From Streptomyces sp. NBC_01353 (GTDB lineage Bacteria > Actinomycetota > Actinomycetes > Streptomycetales > Streptomycetaceae): a stretch of DNA of 64,000 nucleotides. The translations under genes were made by a program, and so were the position numbers. The stretch lies in assembly GCF_036237275.1 (NCBI RefSeq), contig NZ_CP108352.1, positions 434,001 to 498,000 of the forward strand, written 5' to 3'. Each line of letters begins with the position of its first letter. Within the stretch, counting starts at the first letter, position 1. The notes under the pieces are model-generated. The model did no database searches and had not been told where the DNA came from. It worked only from the letters and a program-made list of their open reading frames with translations. Shown piece after piece: positions 55,096-62,774 of this stretch.

Positions 55096-55222
55096 AGGCC
55101 CGTCAAGGGTTTTGGTATGGACCTGTGGGGCTTCCGAGGACTCCTGCTGATGAGGCGCCACGGTTCCGCAGTTGCGGCGGCCCCGACGGAGGGACACAGC
55201 GGGGGCCTTGCCGATGCGCCAA

Positions 55223-55400
55223 AACCACTGCCGTGAACACGGCCCGCTCGTCACATGGAGCAGTCCCACCACTTTGCGGACGAGCAGCGAACGACGGCAG
55301 CAACGGGGCGGCCAGCTCCCAGAGTTCATCAGGAACCAGACGCTTCGATAGGTCAGCACCCACGACCGGCAAATGCCGCACGAACATCAAGTCACGTGAG
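55223..55400 (-). pseudogene. N-terminal fragment of an unrelated IS5-type transposase
   Basis: Minus-strand codons read DLSKRLVPDELWELAAPLLP, PQSGGTAPCDERAVFTAVV, the typical start of an IS5-family transposase. After FTAVV the expected continuation is lost. It differs in sequence from the two intact-length copies nearby, so it is an older, separate remnant. It lies between the glucan locus and IS copy 1. Confidence 0.65.
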
Positions 55401-55410
55401 ACAACCTCTA

Positions 55411-56257
55411 AGACCATGTCCTATGTGGTGAGGCGGACAAGTCGCTTGTAGCAGCAGATGGCGGCAGCGAGGCCGAGGAAGGCCAGGTAGTTGCGGGGGT
55501 GGCGTTCGTAGTGGTGGTTGAGCCGGCGGTAGCCGGTCAGCCAGGACATGGTCCGCTCGATGACCCACCGGCGGCACCCAAGTCGCTCTGAGGACTCGAC
55601 ACCCTTGCGGACGATACGGACCCCGATGCGTTTCCCGCGAAGCCATTTCCGCAGGTGGGGAACGTCGTAGGCCTTGTCGGCGTGAAGGCGCTGAGGTTTG
55701 AAGTGGCGACCGCGGTGGGGGTCGTGTCTCGTTTGGTGACCGAGCACCATGGGCTTCAGCGCGAGGCTGTCGTGGGTGTTGGCGGCCGAGAGGCCGACGA
55801 CGAGGGGCAGTCCGTTCGCGTCCGACAGGACGTGCATCTTGGAACCCGGCTTGCCCCGGTCCACGGGGCTCGGACCTGTGAGGTCGCCCCCTTTTTAGCC
55901 CTCACCTGGGCGGAGTCGAGGACGACGCGGGAGAGATCGAGGAGGCCGGCGTCGTCCAGGCGGTGCAGGATCTCCTCGTGCAGGCGGCCCCAGACGCCCG
56001 CTCTCGACCAGATCAGGAACCGGCGGTGGGCTGTCGACTTCAAGGCCCGCCACGCACAGCCGCTGACCAGCACGTAAATGATCGCGGCGAACAGCGTCTC
56101 ATCAGGCGTGTCCTGAGTCCCACCGCCCTGCGACCGCACCCTCGACGGCGGGATCAACGGCTCCGCGATCTCCCACAACCCATCCGGAACAATCCAACTC
56201 CACGTACCCCGCCCCATGCACTACCCAACGTCCGCCTCACCACATAGGACACGGTCT
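55411..56257 (-). mobile_element. IS5-family insertion sequence, copy 1 (847 bp, deleted)
   Basis: Bounded by 28-bp terminal inverted repeats that differ at one base (left AGACCATGTCCTATGTGGTG; right end the same with G for A). Flanks read CTA and TAG, compatible with a TA target duplication of a CTAG (YTAR) site, as in the IS427 group. It is 21 bp shorter than copy 2 because of an in-frame deletion in the transposase. Same orientation as copy 2. Confidence 0.85.
55421..56217 (-). pseudogene. IS5-family transposase, copy 1 (7-residue deletion)
   Basis: Two overlapping frames: 56217 downwards (MGRGTWSWIVPDGLWEIAEP) and the C-terminal frame ending at 55421. They join by a -1 shift at the AAAAAGGGGG run (55887-55896), giving RAKKGGDLTGPSPVDRGKPG. 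DDE residues lie in VVLDSAQ, LHADKAYD and RRWVIERTMSW. Relative to copy 2 the residues PPCFGIS are missing after SGCAWRAL. This removes part of the helix-turn-helix-like segment, so the enzyme is probably inactive. Confidence 0.8.
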
Positions 56258-56509
56258 TAGGAGATGGGCCATCGCGTGACCGTTCGGGCCGTGTCGAGGA
56301 ACGCCAGCCGGTTGTCCTCCAGGTAGGTCCGTACGCTCTCGCCGTCGGGTAAGCCAGCCCATGCCTCCCGGTTGAGGTCGAGGAAGTACGCACATTCCGC
56401 GTCATGCACCGGCAGGGGGAGGTGGATGCGGATGAGCCACTCGGCAACCCATGGCCTGTTGATGACATCCTGGGTCTTGAGGTACCAGGGGGCAAACCAA
56501 CTAACAACA
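56257..56509 (-). pseudogene. 5'-truncated fragment of an unknown gene, cut by IS copy 1
   Basis: 84 codons read WFAPWYLKTQDVINRPWVAE, WLIRIHLPLPVHDAECAYFL, DLNREAWAGLPDGESVRTYL and EDNRLAFLDTARTVTRWPIS. Coding bias is good but no start exists before an in-frame TAG just upstream. The terminal TAA is formed by the junction with the IS end (56257-56259), so the original protein may have been longer. Family not recognised. Confidence 0.55.
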
Positions 56510-56664
56510 CCCTAGGTCACCCCCCCGCCAAATAGCAGAGCCCCCGGATCGATAGCTCGCCATCACCCGAATGGACGCGTCCGAATGGCGGTACTGCACC
56601 CGGCGACTCTACGGTCGGTTCAGATCTCGGTTTCGAGATAGGGGGCTAGCTAGGGAGGTCAACC

Positions 56665-57006
56665 ATGAACCGACTTCGCACCCTCGCCATCGCGGCCGCG
56701 CCCGCGGCATTGCTGATCGGCCTGGCGTCTCCGGCTCCCGCCGCACCCGGGCCGCAGGCGCCGACAATGTCAGCCGCCAGCTGCTACAGGCCGGGGGCTG
56801 ACCAAGTTCTCACCGCCCAGGAAGGCATCGAGCTCGCCAACGCCTGCAAGACTCAGAGGGCTCCCTCATGGCACTGGATGGGCAACTACGGCTCGGTCTA
56901 CGACGTGGTCAACGTCGCGAACAGCAAGGGCGTCGGCCCCGGCGAGCTGGTAACGATACCGAATCCCAGCGGCGGCGGCCTGATCCCCACGTTCATGTAT
57001 TACTGA
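56665..57006 (+). CDS. Small secreted protein, unknown function
   Basis: 113 residues from ATG 56665 with GGGAGG eight bases upstream. Sec signal at 1-27 (LRTLAIAAAPAALLIGLASP, AxA site before APGPQ). The mature part of about 85 residues has two cysteines (SCYRPG, NACKTQ) that could form one disulfide, and an aromatic/Gly-rich C terminus (WHWMGNYGSVYDVVNVANSK, FMYY). No family recognised. It is the only intact gene between the two IS copies and may be cargo. Confidence 0.65.
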   Translation: MNRLRTLAIAAAPAALLIGLASPAPAAPGPQAPTMSAASCYRPGADQVLTAQEGIELANACKTQRAPSWHWMGNYGSVYDVVNVANSKGVGPGELVTIPNPSGGGLIPTFMYY

Positions 57007-57150
57007 ACAGACAACTCTAGTTGCGTGCTCGATGAGAGGGCGGATTCGGCGGTAGTTGTAGGCCGTCTTCGACGTGTTCGCCCTGCAGCAGCCTACCGGC
57101 CAAGACCCCGGGGTTGGGTCTTGGCCGGAGCGCTGGTTCGCGGACTTGTG

Positions 57151-57256
57151 TCAGGGGGCGGGGTTGGAGCAGCTGGTGGAGGCGTCGCCGGCGTCAGTGT
57201 TGCAGGTGTCGTTGTCGCTGCTGCCGTTGAGAATGTCCTCGCCTGAACCACCGTTT
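57151..57256 (-). pseudogene. RTX-type calcium-binding protein, C-terminal remnant
   Basis: 35 codons read NGGSGEDILNGSSDNDTCNT and DAGDASTSCSNPAP, the glycine/aspartate nonapeptide pattern of hemolysin-type calcium-binding repeats. The frame runs straight out of the left end of IS copy 2, which cut the gene. The upstream part is not found on the far side of the IS, so it was lost. Confidence 0.65.
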
Positions 57257-58124
57257 AGACCATGTCCTATGTGGTGAGGCGGACAAGTCGCTTGTAGCAG
57301 CAGATGGCGGCAGCGAGGCCGAGGAAGGCCAGGTAGTTGCGGGGGTGGCGTTCGTAGTGGTGGTTGAGCCGGCGGTAGCCGGTCAGCCAGGACATGGTCC
57401 GCTCGATGACCCACCGGCGGCACCCAAGTCGCTCTGAGGACTCGACACCCTTGCGGACGATACGGACCCCGATGCGTTTCCCGCGAAGCCATTTCCGCAG
57501 GTGGGGAACGTCGTAGGCCTTGTCGGCGTGAAGGCGCTGAGGTTTGAAGTGGCGACCGCGGTGGGGGTCGTGTCTCGTTTGGTGACCGAGCACCATGGGC
57601 TTCAGCGCGAGGCTGTCGTGGGTGTTGGCGGCCGAGAGGCCGACGACGAGGGGCAGTCCGTTCGCGTCCGACAGGACGTGCATCTTGGAACCCGGCTTGC
57701 CCCGGTCCACGGGGCTCGGACCTGTGAGGTCGCCCCCTTTTTAGCCCTCACCTGGGCGGAGTCGAGGACGACGCGGGAGAGATCGAGGAGGCCGGCGTCG
57801 TCCAGGCGGTGCAGGATCTCCTCGTGCAGGCGGCCCCAGACGCCCGCTCTCGACCAGATCAGGAACCGGCGGTGGGCTGTCGACTTCGATATCCCGAAGC
57901 AAGGCGGCAAGGCCCGCCACGCACAGCCGCTGACCAGCACGTAAATGATCGCGGCGAACAGCGTCTCATCAGGCGTGTCCTGAGTCCCACCGCCCTGCGA
58001 CCGCACCCTCGACGGCGGGATCAACGGCTCCGCGATCTCCCACAACCCATCCGGAACAATCCAACTCCACGTACCCCGCCCCATGCACTACCCAACGTCC
58101 GCCTCACCACATAGGACACGGCCT
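57257..58124 (-). mobile_element. IS5-family insertion sequence, copy 2 (868 bp, full length)
   Basis: Near-identical direct repeat of copy 1 at 1846 bp distance. Terminal inverted repeats match over about 28 bp (left AGACCATG..., right AGGCCGTG... when reversed). Flanks (TTT/AAG) do not give a TA duplication with the same ends as copy 1; with ends one base further in they would (TTAA target). The exact boundary is therefore uncertain by a base or so. Confidence 0.85.
57267..58084 (-). CDS. IS5-family transposase, copy 2 (-1 frameshift product)
   Basis: The N-terminal frame starts at ATG 58084 and the C-terminal frame ends at 57267. A -1 shift at AAAAAGGGGG (57733-57742) joins them into about 272 residues reading ...RAKKGGDLTGPSPVDRGKPG..., the usual sequence of the intact family. 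It contains SGCAWRALPPCFGISKSTAH, VVLDSAQVRA (first Asp), LHADKAYD (second Asp) and RRWVIERTMSWL (Glu). All catalytic residues are present, so it may be active and could also act on copy 1 ends. Confidence 0.82.
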
Positions 58125-58707
58125 AAGCCTTGATTGGTGCGGCCGACCTGGCGGCCTGCTCGATCTTCGCGCAGTAGGCTGCACGGGCTTCCTCGTCGAT
58201 CTGCTTCTCGAGTTCGGCGCGCAACCCGGTCCGGCCGTCGAGGCCCTCGCGCAGGACATCGGCGTGCCCGGCATGCCGGACGGACTCGCTGAGGACATGG
58301 ACCATGATGGCGAACAGGTTCGTGTTGGGATAAGGCTCCGGCCACCACGGCACGTGGCCGGGGGCGTCGAGGGAAAGCTCGTTGATCGTCGCGTCCGAGT
58401 GTTCCCACGTGCGCCGGTAGAACCCGATGATCTGATCGCGGGTCTCGTCCTCGGTCGCCCACAGATCGCTGCCGTCGGAGTCCTGCCACCGGGGCAGCGG
58501 TTCCGGGGAAGGGCGGTCGAAGACCTCGCCGAAGTACCTGGCCTCGACGGTGGCCACGTGTTTGACCAGGCCGAGGAGGTTGGTCCCGGTCGCTGTCAAA
58601 GGTCGGCGGGCGTCGTATTCGGACAAGCCGTCGAGTTTCCAGAGCAGCGCCTTGCGGTCCCGCCGCAGTCTCCCGTGCAGGTTGTCTTTCGCGAATTCAT
58701 CGATCAT
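58123..58707 (-). CDS. DinB-family (DUF664-type) protein
   Basis: 194 residues from ATG 58707 (an in-frame ATG at 58725 is possible). Four-helix DinB/mycothiol-transferase-like fold: GTNLLGLVKHVATVEARYFG with the first metal His, DQIIGFYRRTWEHSDATINE, and LFAIMVHVLSESVRHAGHAD with the other two His ligands. Length and all three histidines are normal, so it looks functional. Known members transfer bacillithiol or mycothiol or isomerise maleylpyruvate-type adducts. Its stop codon overlaps the end of IS copy 2, so the last residues may have been set by the insertion. Confidence 0.85.
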   Translation of the reverse strand: MIDEFAKDNLHGRLRRDRKALLWKLDGLSEYDARRPLTATGTNLLGLVKHVATVEARYFGEVFDRPSPEPLPRWQDSDGSDLWATEDETRDQIIGFYRRTWEHSDATINELSLDAPGHVPWWPEPYPNTNLFAIMVHVLSESVRHAGHADVLREGLDGRTGLRAELEKQIDEEARAAYCAKIEQAARSAAPIKA

Positions 58708-58836
58708 GGCGCATGAGCCTGCCATGGGCTGCTCGCGGTCTCAAGATCCCGTACGTGGTCCGCAACGACTGGCAGAACCGAGGCCTGGCCATCCCCCTCC
58801 TCCCCAGAAGCGGGAGGTGGATTGTTCGGTGGCGCG

Positions 58837-59208
58837 ATGGCGTCGCTTGCCGTCGTGATGCTGGGCTTCAACAGCCCCGCCCTGGCGACCATTGCACAGA
58901 GACCGACGGCCGCGGTCGGCCAGGCGAGCCAAGACCCCCATCACTGCCGGGAACACGGGCACCACGACGAGTGCGAGGACGGGGCCGGCGTCGTGGGCCC
59001 GACGGGGCCGGCGGGCGCGACGGGCGCAAGAGGGCTGCCGACCAACGGGTCGGCAGCCCTCGGAGGCACATCCCTCACATCACTCGCCTGCTCATGGGGG
59101 CGGTGGCCGGTTGCGAATGCGGCGCCGAGGCGCGGACCAACGACAGCTCGGCATGACCTACCGCCCCGTCCGACGATTCGCCGCTGCCGCGGCTTCCATC
59201 CGGGCTGA
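58837..59208 (+). CDS. Collagen-like secreted protein remnant
   Basis: From ATG 58837: a hydrophobic signal MASLAVVMLGFNSPALA, then a His/Asp/Glu linker (HHCREHGHHDECEDG) and a short collagen-like run GPTGPAGATGARG. Streptomyces collagen-like proteins usually have long GXT repeats and a beta-rich C terminus; here the frame enters a perfect terminator hairpin at 59030 and continues as low-quality sequence. A deletion from within the repeats to beyond the original stop is likely. The translated product may still be made and exported. Confidence 0.42.
   Translation: MASLAVVMLGFNSPALATIAQRPTAAVGQASQDPHHCREHGHHDECEDGAGVVGPTGPAGATGARGLPTNGSAALGGTSLTSLACSWGRWPVANAAPRRGPTTARHDLPPRPTIRRCRGFHPG
59030..59061. 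terminator. Perfect 14-bp hairpin
   Basis: GAGGGCTGCCGACC at 59030-59043 pairs fully with 59048-59061 around an AACG loop. It lies at the end of the collagen-like stretch and upstream (on plus) of the convergent MarR-like gene stop at 59219, consistent with a terminator. Confidence 0.75.
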
Positions 59209-59218
59209 CGCATGTCGC

Positions 59219-59650
59219 CTACCGGGCGGCGAGTTCGGCGTTCGCCTTGGCGGTGACATGCGCGAGCGCACGGGCTGCGATCTCGCGCTCGGTCGCCGGA
59301 AGGTCGCCGTACAGCCGCTCGGCCAGCCCGGCCACAGCGTCGGTGAACCCTCGCTGGAGGCTGACGCCCTTGTCGGTGATGGACATCCGAGGGCCGTCGA
59401 TCAGCCCGGCATCGGCGAGTTCGTCGAGCAGGGCGAGTGCCTCCGGCTCGCCGATCTTGAGCGTCGCGGCCATGCGGTCGACGGCACCGGCGCGGTCGAG
59501 CCCAGCGGCAACGGCGTTGAGCGCCACGGACTGATGGAAGGTCAGACCCGAGGCGGCGAGGAGTCGATCCCGCACGGCAGCGATCGCGTGGTACGCGATG
59601 CCGATCGTCTGGCCGTTGAGGAGGGGGGAGGTGGCGGCGGTGGCAGTCAT
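59219..59650 (-). CDS. MarR-like winged-helix regulator
   Basis: 143 residues from ATG 59650 with AAGGAG upstream. Helix-wing elements: LTFHQSVALNAVAAGLDRAG, AATLKIGEPEALALLDELAD and AGLIDGPRMSITDKGVSLQR, with the wing before the D-x-G turn typical of MarR. The C-terminal helix (REIAARALAHVTAKANAELA) would complete the dimer interface. It is divergent from a TetR gene, and three CGGAG-CTCCG palindromes lie in between. Which of the two proteins binds them is open. Confidence 0.77.
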   Translation of the reverse strand: MTATAATSPLLNGQTIGIAYHAIAAVRDRLLAASGLTFHQSVALNAVAAGLDRAGAVDRMAATLKIGEPEALALLDELADAGLIDGPRMSITDKGVSLQRGFTDAVAGLAERLYGDLPATEREIAARALAHVTAKANAELAAR

Positions 59651-59699
59651 GGTGTGAATCTCCTTGCGAGCGAGGCGTGTTGGATCTCCGACCACCAAC

Positions 59700-59779
59700 C
59701 GGAGAGCTCTCCGATTGAATTGCCGTAAGCCTAAGCGGAGAGCTCTCCGATTATCAATGGCTAACCGGAGACGCCTCCG
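59700..59779. promoter_or_regulatory. Three palindromic operators between MarR-like and TetR genes
   Basis: CGGAGAGCTCTCCG occurs perfectly at 59700-59713 and again at 59736-59749. A degenerate version, CGGAGACGCCTCCG, follows at 59766-59779. Spacing between centres is 36 and 30 bp, close to whole helical turns, so dimers would bind the same face. Located wholly between the divergent starts at 59650 and 59803. Confidence 0.8.
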
Positions 59780-59802
59780 CTACGTCCGCTACGCTGCTCC
59801 AC

Positions 59803-60396
59803 ATGACCGCCCCCACCGAGCGCGCGGACGCCGCCCGCAATCGCCTCCGCATCCTCGACGCCGCTCGGCACCTGCTCGCGACAGACGGCTTCGCCGATCT
59901 GTCCCTGGACGCGGTGGCCAAGGAGGCAGGAGTCGGGGTCGGCACGGTCTATCGGCGCTTTCACAACCGACCGGGGCTCGTCTACGCGCTGATCGAGGAC
60001 AACGAGGCGCGCTTCCAGGAGGTGTTCGCGCAGCAGGGCGAGGATGAGGCCCTGTCGGCACATGACCGGCTGCGCACGTTTCTGCACGGCATGGCCGACC
60101 TCGTGGACGACAACCGGGAGTTGCTGCTCCTGGCAGAGGCGAGCGCGCCGGCAGGGCGCTATCACAGCGCTCCGTTTCGCCGACACCACGAGCAGATCGT
60201 CGGCATGGTCGCCGAGCTCGCCCCCGGCGTGGACGCCGCCTACGTGGCGGATCTACTCCTCATGGCGTACACGCCGGGCCTGTTCGACCATCAGCGCACC
60301 GAGCGCGGCTGGGACGTGGACCGCATCAAGCGCGGCCTTGACACGCTGATCACCGGCATCGGGGCGGCCGAGGAGGCTGATCAGCAGGCGCCGTAG
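59803..60396 (+). CDS. TetR-family regulator
   Basis: 197 residues from ATG 59803. Helix-turn-helix at 12-58 (RLRILDAARHLLATDGFADL, AVAKEAGVGVGTVYRRFHNR). The C-terminal domain (RTFLHGMADLVDDNRELLLL, YHSAPFRRHHEQIVGMVAEL, LLLMAYTPGLFDHQRTERGW) resembles the TetR_C group that controls NAD(P)-dependent or MarR-like targets. It is the best candidate to bind the three palindromes next to its start, regulating itself and the divergent MarR-like gene. Confidence 0.88.
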   Translation: MTAPTERADAARNRLRILDAARHLLATDGFADLSLDAVAKEAGVGVGTVYRRFHNRPGLVYALIEDNEARFQEVFAQQGEDEALSAHDRLRTFLHGMADLVDDNRELLLLAEASAPAGRYHSAPFRRHHEQIVGMVAELAPGVDAAYVADLLLMAYTPGLFDHQRTERGWDVDRIKRGLDTLITGIGAAEEADQQAP

Positions 60397-60876
60397 CCGG
60401 TCGGCGGCATCGCGGGGCGGCGATGATCAGGTGCCGACCCGGCGGCATCACAGATCGGCCCAGCCCATAACACACCAGCTCCCCCGCGAAGTCGGCGGTG
60501 GAGCGGGTGGAGACCATGCATGAACGAAGGCGGCGGCGGGCGCTGACTGCTGAACCCCATTCGACCGCGGCCGGTGCGGGGCCGCGGGAACGGGTTCTTG
60601 AGGCCCTGGGGACCGTGCTGCCGGCGATGCCGGCTCGGTGGGTGTGTTTCAGCTCCGTCCGGCAGCTTCCTGGACTGCGGGGTACGGACGGAGACCACTG
60701 GCCGGCGGGCCCCGCCCATCACCCCAGGCCCGGATCCCCTACAGCCGCCGGTCAGTCGCGTCACGCCAACATCCCGCGCACAGTGCGATGTCAGTGGTCG
60801 CTACTAGGTTCTTACATGTCCCGCCGTTCAGGCGTGGGCCTTCCCTTACCCTTCCCATGCCCTGAGGAGATCTGCG
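60397..60876. other. Gap upstream of the SWIM/vWA operon
   Basis: No gene recognised. GAGGAG at 60864-60869 is the ribosome site of the TTG start at 60877. The stretch 60775-60815 is less GC-rich and contains CTACTAGGTTCTTAC, a possible -10 region for the operon. Confidence 0.4.
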
Positions 60877-61386
60877 TTGTCCCACTGGGAGACTTCGAGT
60901 CTGACGCGGGTGCTGCAGCCCGCTCGCCCACGGAAGCTGGCCAAGGTTCCGTTCGTGGAGCTGGCCGACGGGCGCCTGCAGGGTGTGGTGTCCAGCGGAT
61001 CGGACATCGCCCGGGTCTACGTTTCATCGATCGCGGTCGGCGACTACGCCTTCTCGTGCAGCACCAACAACAACCGGCCCTGCGGCGGCGCTCGGGGTTC
61101 CTTCTGCAACCACATCCGCGCCCTCATCGGTGAGGCGGTGCTGCAGTACGGAGCGGAGCGTGTCGCCCGGTACCTGAAGGTCGATCCTGCCGACGAGCAG
61201 CTGAACGCGGCAGGCGTCACCAGCGCCATGTCCGCCACCCGCCCTTCGGTCGCGGCCGGCGGAACTGCCGCCGCCGCTCCGGTGTTCAGCCGGTTCCTGC
61301 GGCATCTGTCCTACCTCGAACTCCAGCCGTCGACCGATCCGTTGCCCGAGATGCAGTGGTTCCCGCCCACCCGAGAGGTGGCTTGA
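60877..61386 (+). CDS. SWIM-like zinc-binding protein
   Basis: 169 residues from a TTG at 60877, chosen because GAGGAG lies 8 bases upstream. The core FSCSTNNNRPCGGARGSFCN has the ligand pattern C61-x7-C69-x7-C77-x-H79, a spaced variant of the SWIM zinc finger (CxCxnCxH). Downstream is an Ala-rich linker and a C-terminal SRFLRHLSYLELQ segment. SWIM domains bind DNA or protein partners. The stop overlaps the next start (TGATG), and the third gene encodes a vWA protein, a pairing also seen in E. coli yehP/yehQ. Confidence 0.65.
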   Translation: MSHWETSSLTRVLQPARPRKLAKVPFVELADGRLQGVVSSGSDIARVYVSSIAVGDYAFSCSTNNNRPCGGARGSFCNHIRALIGEAVLQYGAERVARYLKVDPADEQLNAAGVTSAMSATRPSVAAGGTAAAAPVFSRFLRHLSYLELQPSTDPLPEMQWFPPTREVA

Positions 61387-62774
61387 TGCATGCCGACCTA
61401 CTCGCCGAGCCGGTTCCCGGCCTCGAAGAGGCACTCGCCGCCGTCGACGGGTTCGACGCCCTTCTCACCGACGGGCTCCTGCGGCCCCGGGCCGCTCAGG
61501 CCGGCGATCTGATCGCGTTCGCCCATGCCGTCGCGGGCACCCCGCTGGCGACCCGAGTCGGCGAGGCGGCCGAGAAGGCCGCGGCGGGCGCCGCCGGGGA
61601 AGAGCACTTCCTCGCCCTCGCCGCCGCCCGCGTCGCCCTCTTCGGCTCCGTCCACGACGCGCTCGTCGAGCGGGTGCACGCGGCAACGGGCCGGACGAGC
61701 GCCGATGACGCGCCCCAGCCGCCGCCCAGCGGCGAGCCGGTCAACGTGCTGGCCGCCGCCCGGTCATGGCTGTGCGACCTCGCACGCACCGGCTGGCGGG
61801 GACTGGACCACGAGATCGTGTCCGGGGCGGCCCCCGTGGTCTCGGCGATGCTGCCGGACCCGGCTCTGCGCCGCCTGGCGGTCCTACTCGACGGCTTCGC
61901 CACCGAGCTTGCGGCCAGCTGCCCCGGTGCCGCGCTCGATCGAATCCCGGAACGCCGCTGGGCAGACCTGTGGTCGCGCGCTCTGCTGCTGACACTGCCC
62001 GGAGCGGCCGAGGCGCCGACCACGGACACGGTGACCGGTCGCCTCCTCCCGCTCGGCGTCGATCTGCACGAGCACGCCACCGCCGTACAGGCGCAGGTCC
62101 ACGCCGTGCTGGAGCCGGCCGACGGCGGCACCGCCCGACTGGTGCGTGCCTCCGTCTCGGCGCCGAAGCCGGACACCGTCGTCGGTGCGGGCCTGTGGCA
62201 ACTCCTCCGTCCGCACATGTCGCTCCTGGCTGCTGTCGGCGAGGGCGGAACGATGGACCTGGTCGGGATGCCCGTCACGGCGGAGGGTGACCTGATCTGG
62301 GACGACTCCCTCGCCCGGGCGGGCGAGCCGGCCGATCCCTTCGTCACCGCGCGGGTCGTCCTGCCGACGGCGGTCGGCACCGCCCCCGCCGCCCTGGACC
62401 GGCACCCCGCCCGGATCGCCACCCCGGTGTTCCTCGAGGGTTACGCCGTGTCCCAGGACGACGACGTGCCCGCGTTCACCGTCGCCGGCCATGCGTTCGC
62501 CGTCGACACCGACCGCATCCCGGCCGCCGGCCCTCTCACCCCGGAGAACGTCGTCGCGTCCCGGGCGTGCATCGGCCTCCTGCGCTGGGACGCCGGAGCG
62601 TTCCGCGTACAGCCTCTCGCGGTCGAGACGACCGTGCGGAAGAAGACCCTGGCGATCCACGCCGGATCCTGGGCCGGAGGGACCACCGACAAGGCAGGCG
62701 TCAAAGCGGAGAAGGCCGCCACCGACGCTGTGGCCGTGCTGCGGGAGCGAGCGGGAAGGCTGTTGCGCGCATGA
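61386..62774 (+). CDS. Unknown 462-residue protein, middle gene of SWIM/vWA operon
   Basis: ATG 61386 overlaps the preceding stop by one base and its own TGA overlaps the next ATG (ATGA), so all three genes are translationally coupled. Two parts are visible: an Ala/Leu-rich helical half (1-215: AGDLIAFAHAVAGTPLATRV, LARTGWRGLDHEIVSGAAPV) and a beta-rich half (220-462: TVTGRLLPLGVDLHEHATAV, WQLLRPHMSLLAAVGEGGTM, ASRACIGLLRWDAGAFRVQP). No signal, membrane segment or nucleotide-binding motif. Family not recognised. The context suggests an adaptor of a vWA/MoxR-like system. Confidence 0.72.
   Translation: MHADLLAEPVPGLEEALAAVDGFDALLTDGLLRPRAAQAGDLIAFAHAVAGTPLATRVGEAAEKAAAGAAGEEHFLALAAARVALFGSVHDALVERVHAATGRTSADDAPQPPPSGEPVNVLAAARSWLCDLARTGWRGLDHEIVSGAAPVVSAMLPDPALRRLAVLLDGFATELAASCPGAALDRIPERRWADLWSRALLLTLPGAAEAPTTDTVTGRLLPLGVDLHEHATAVQAQVHAVLEPADGGTARLVRASVSAPKPDTVVGAGLWQLLRPHMSLLAAVGEGGTMDLVGMPVTAEGDLIWDDSLARAGEPADPFVTARVVLPTAVGTAPAALDRHPARIATPVFLEGYAVSQDDDVPAFTVAGHAFAVDTDRIPAAGPLTPENVVASRACIGLLRWDAGAFRVQPLAVETTVRKKTLAIHAGSWAGGTTDKAGVKAEKAATDAVAVLRERAGRLLRA

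Noticed and set aside
56258..57256. Region between IS copies considered as a defence or toxin cargo island
   Set aside because: Only one intact small secreted gene and two fragments; nothing resembles a toxin, nuclease or restriction gene.
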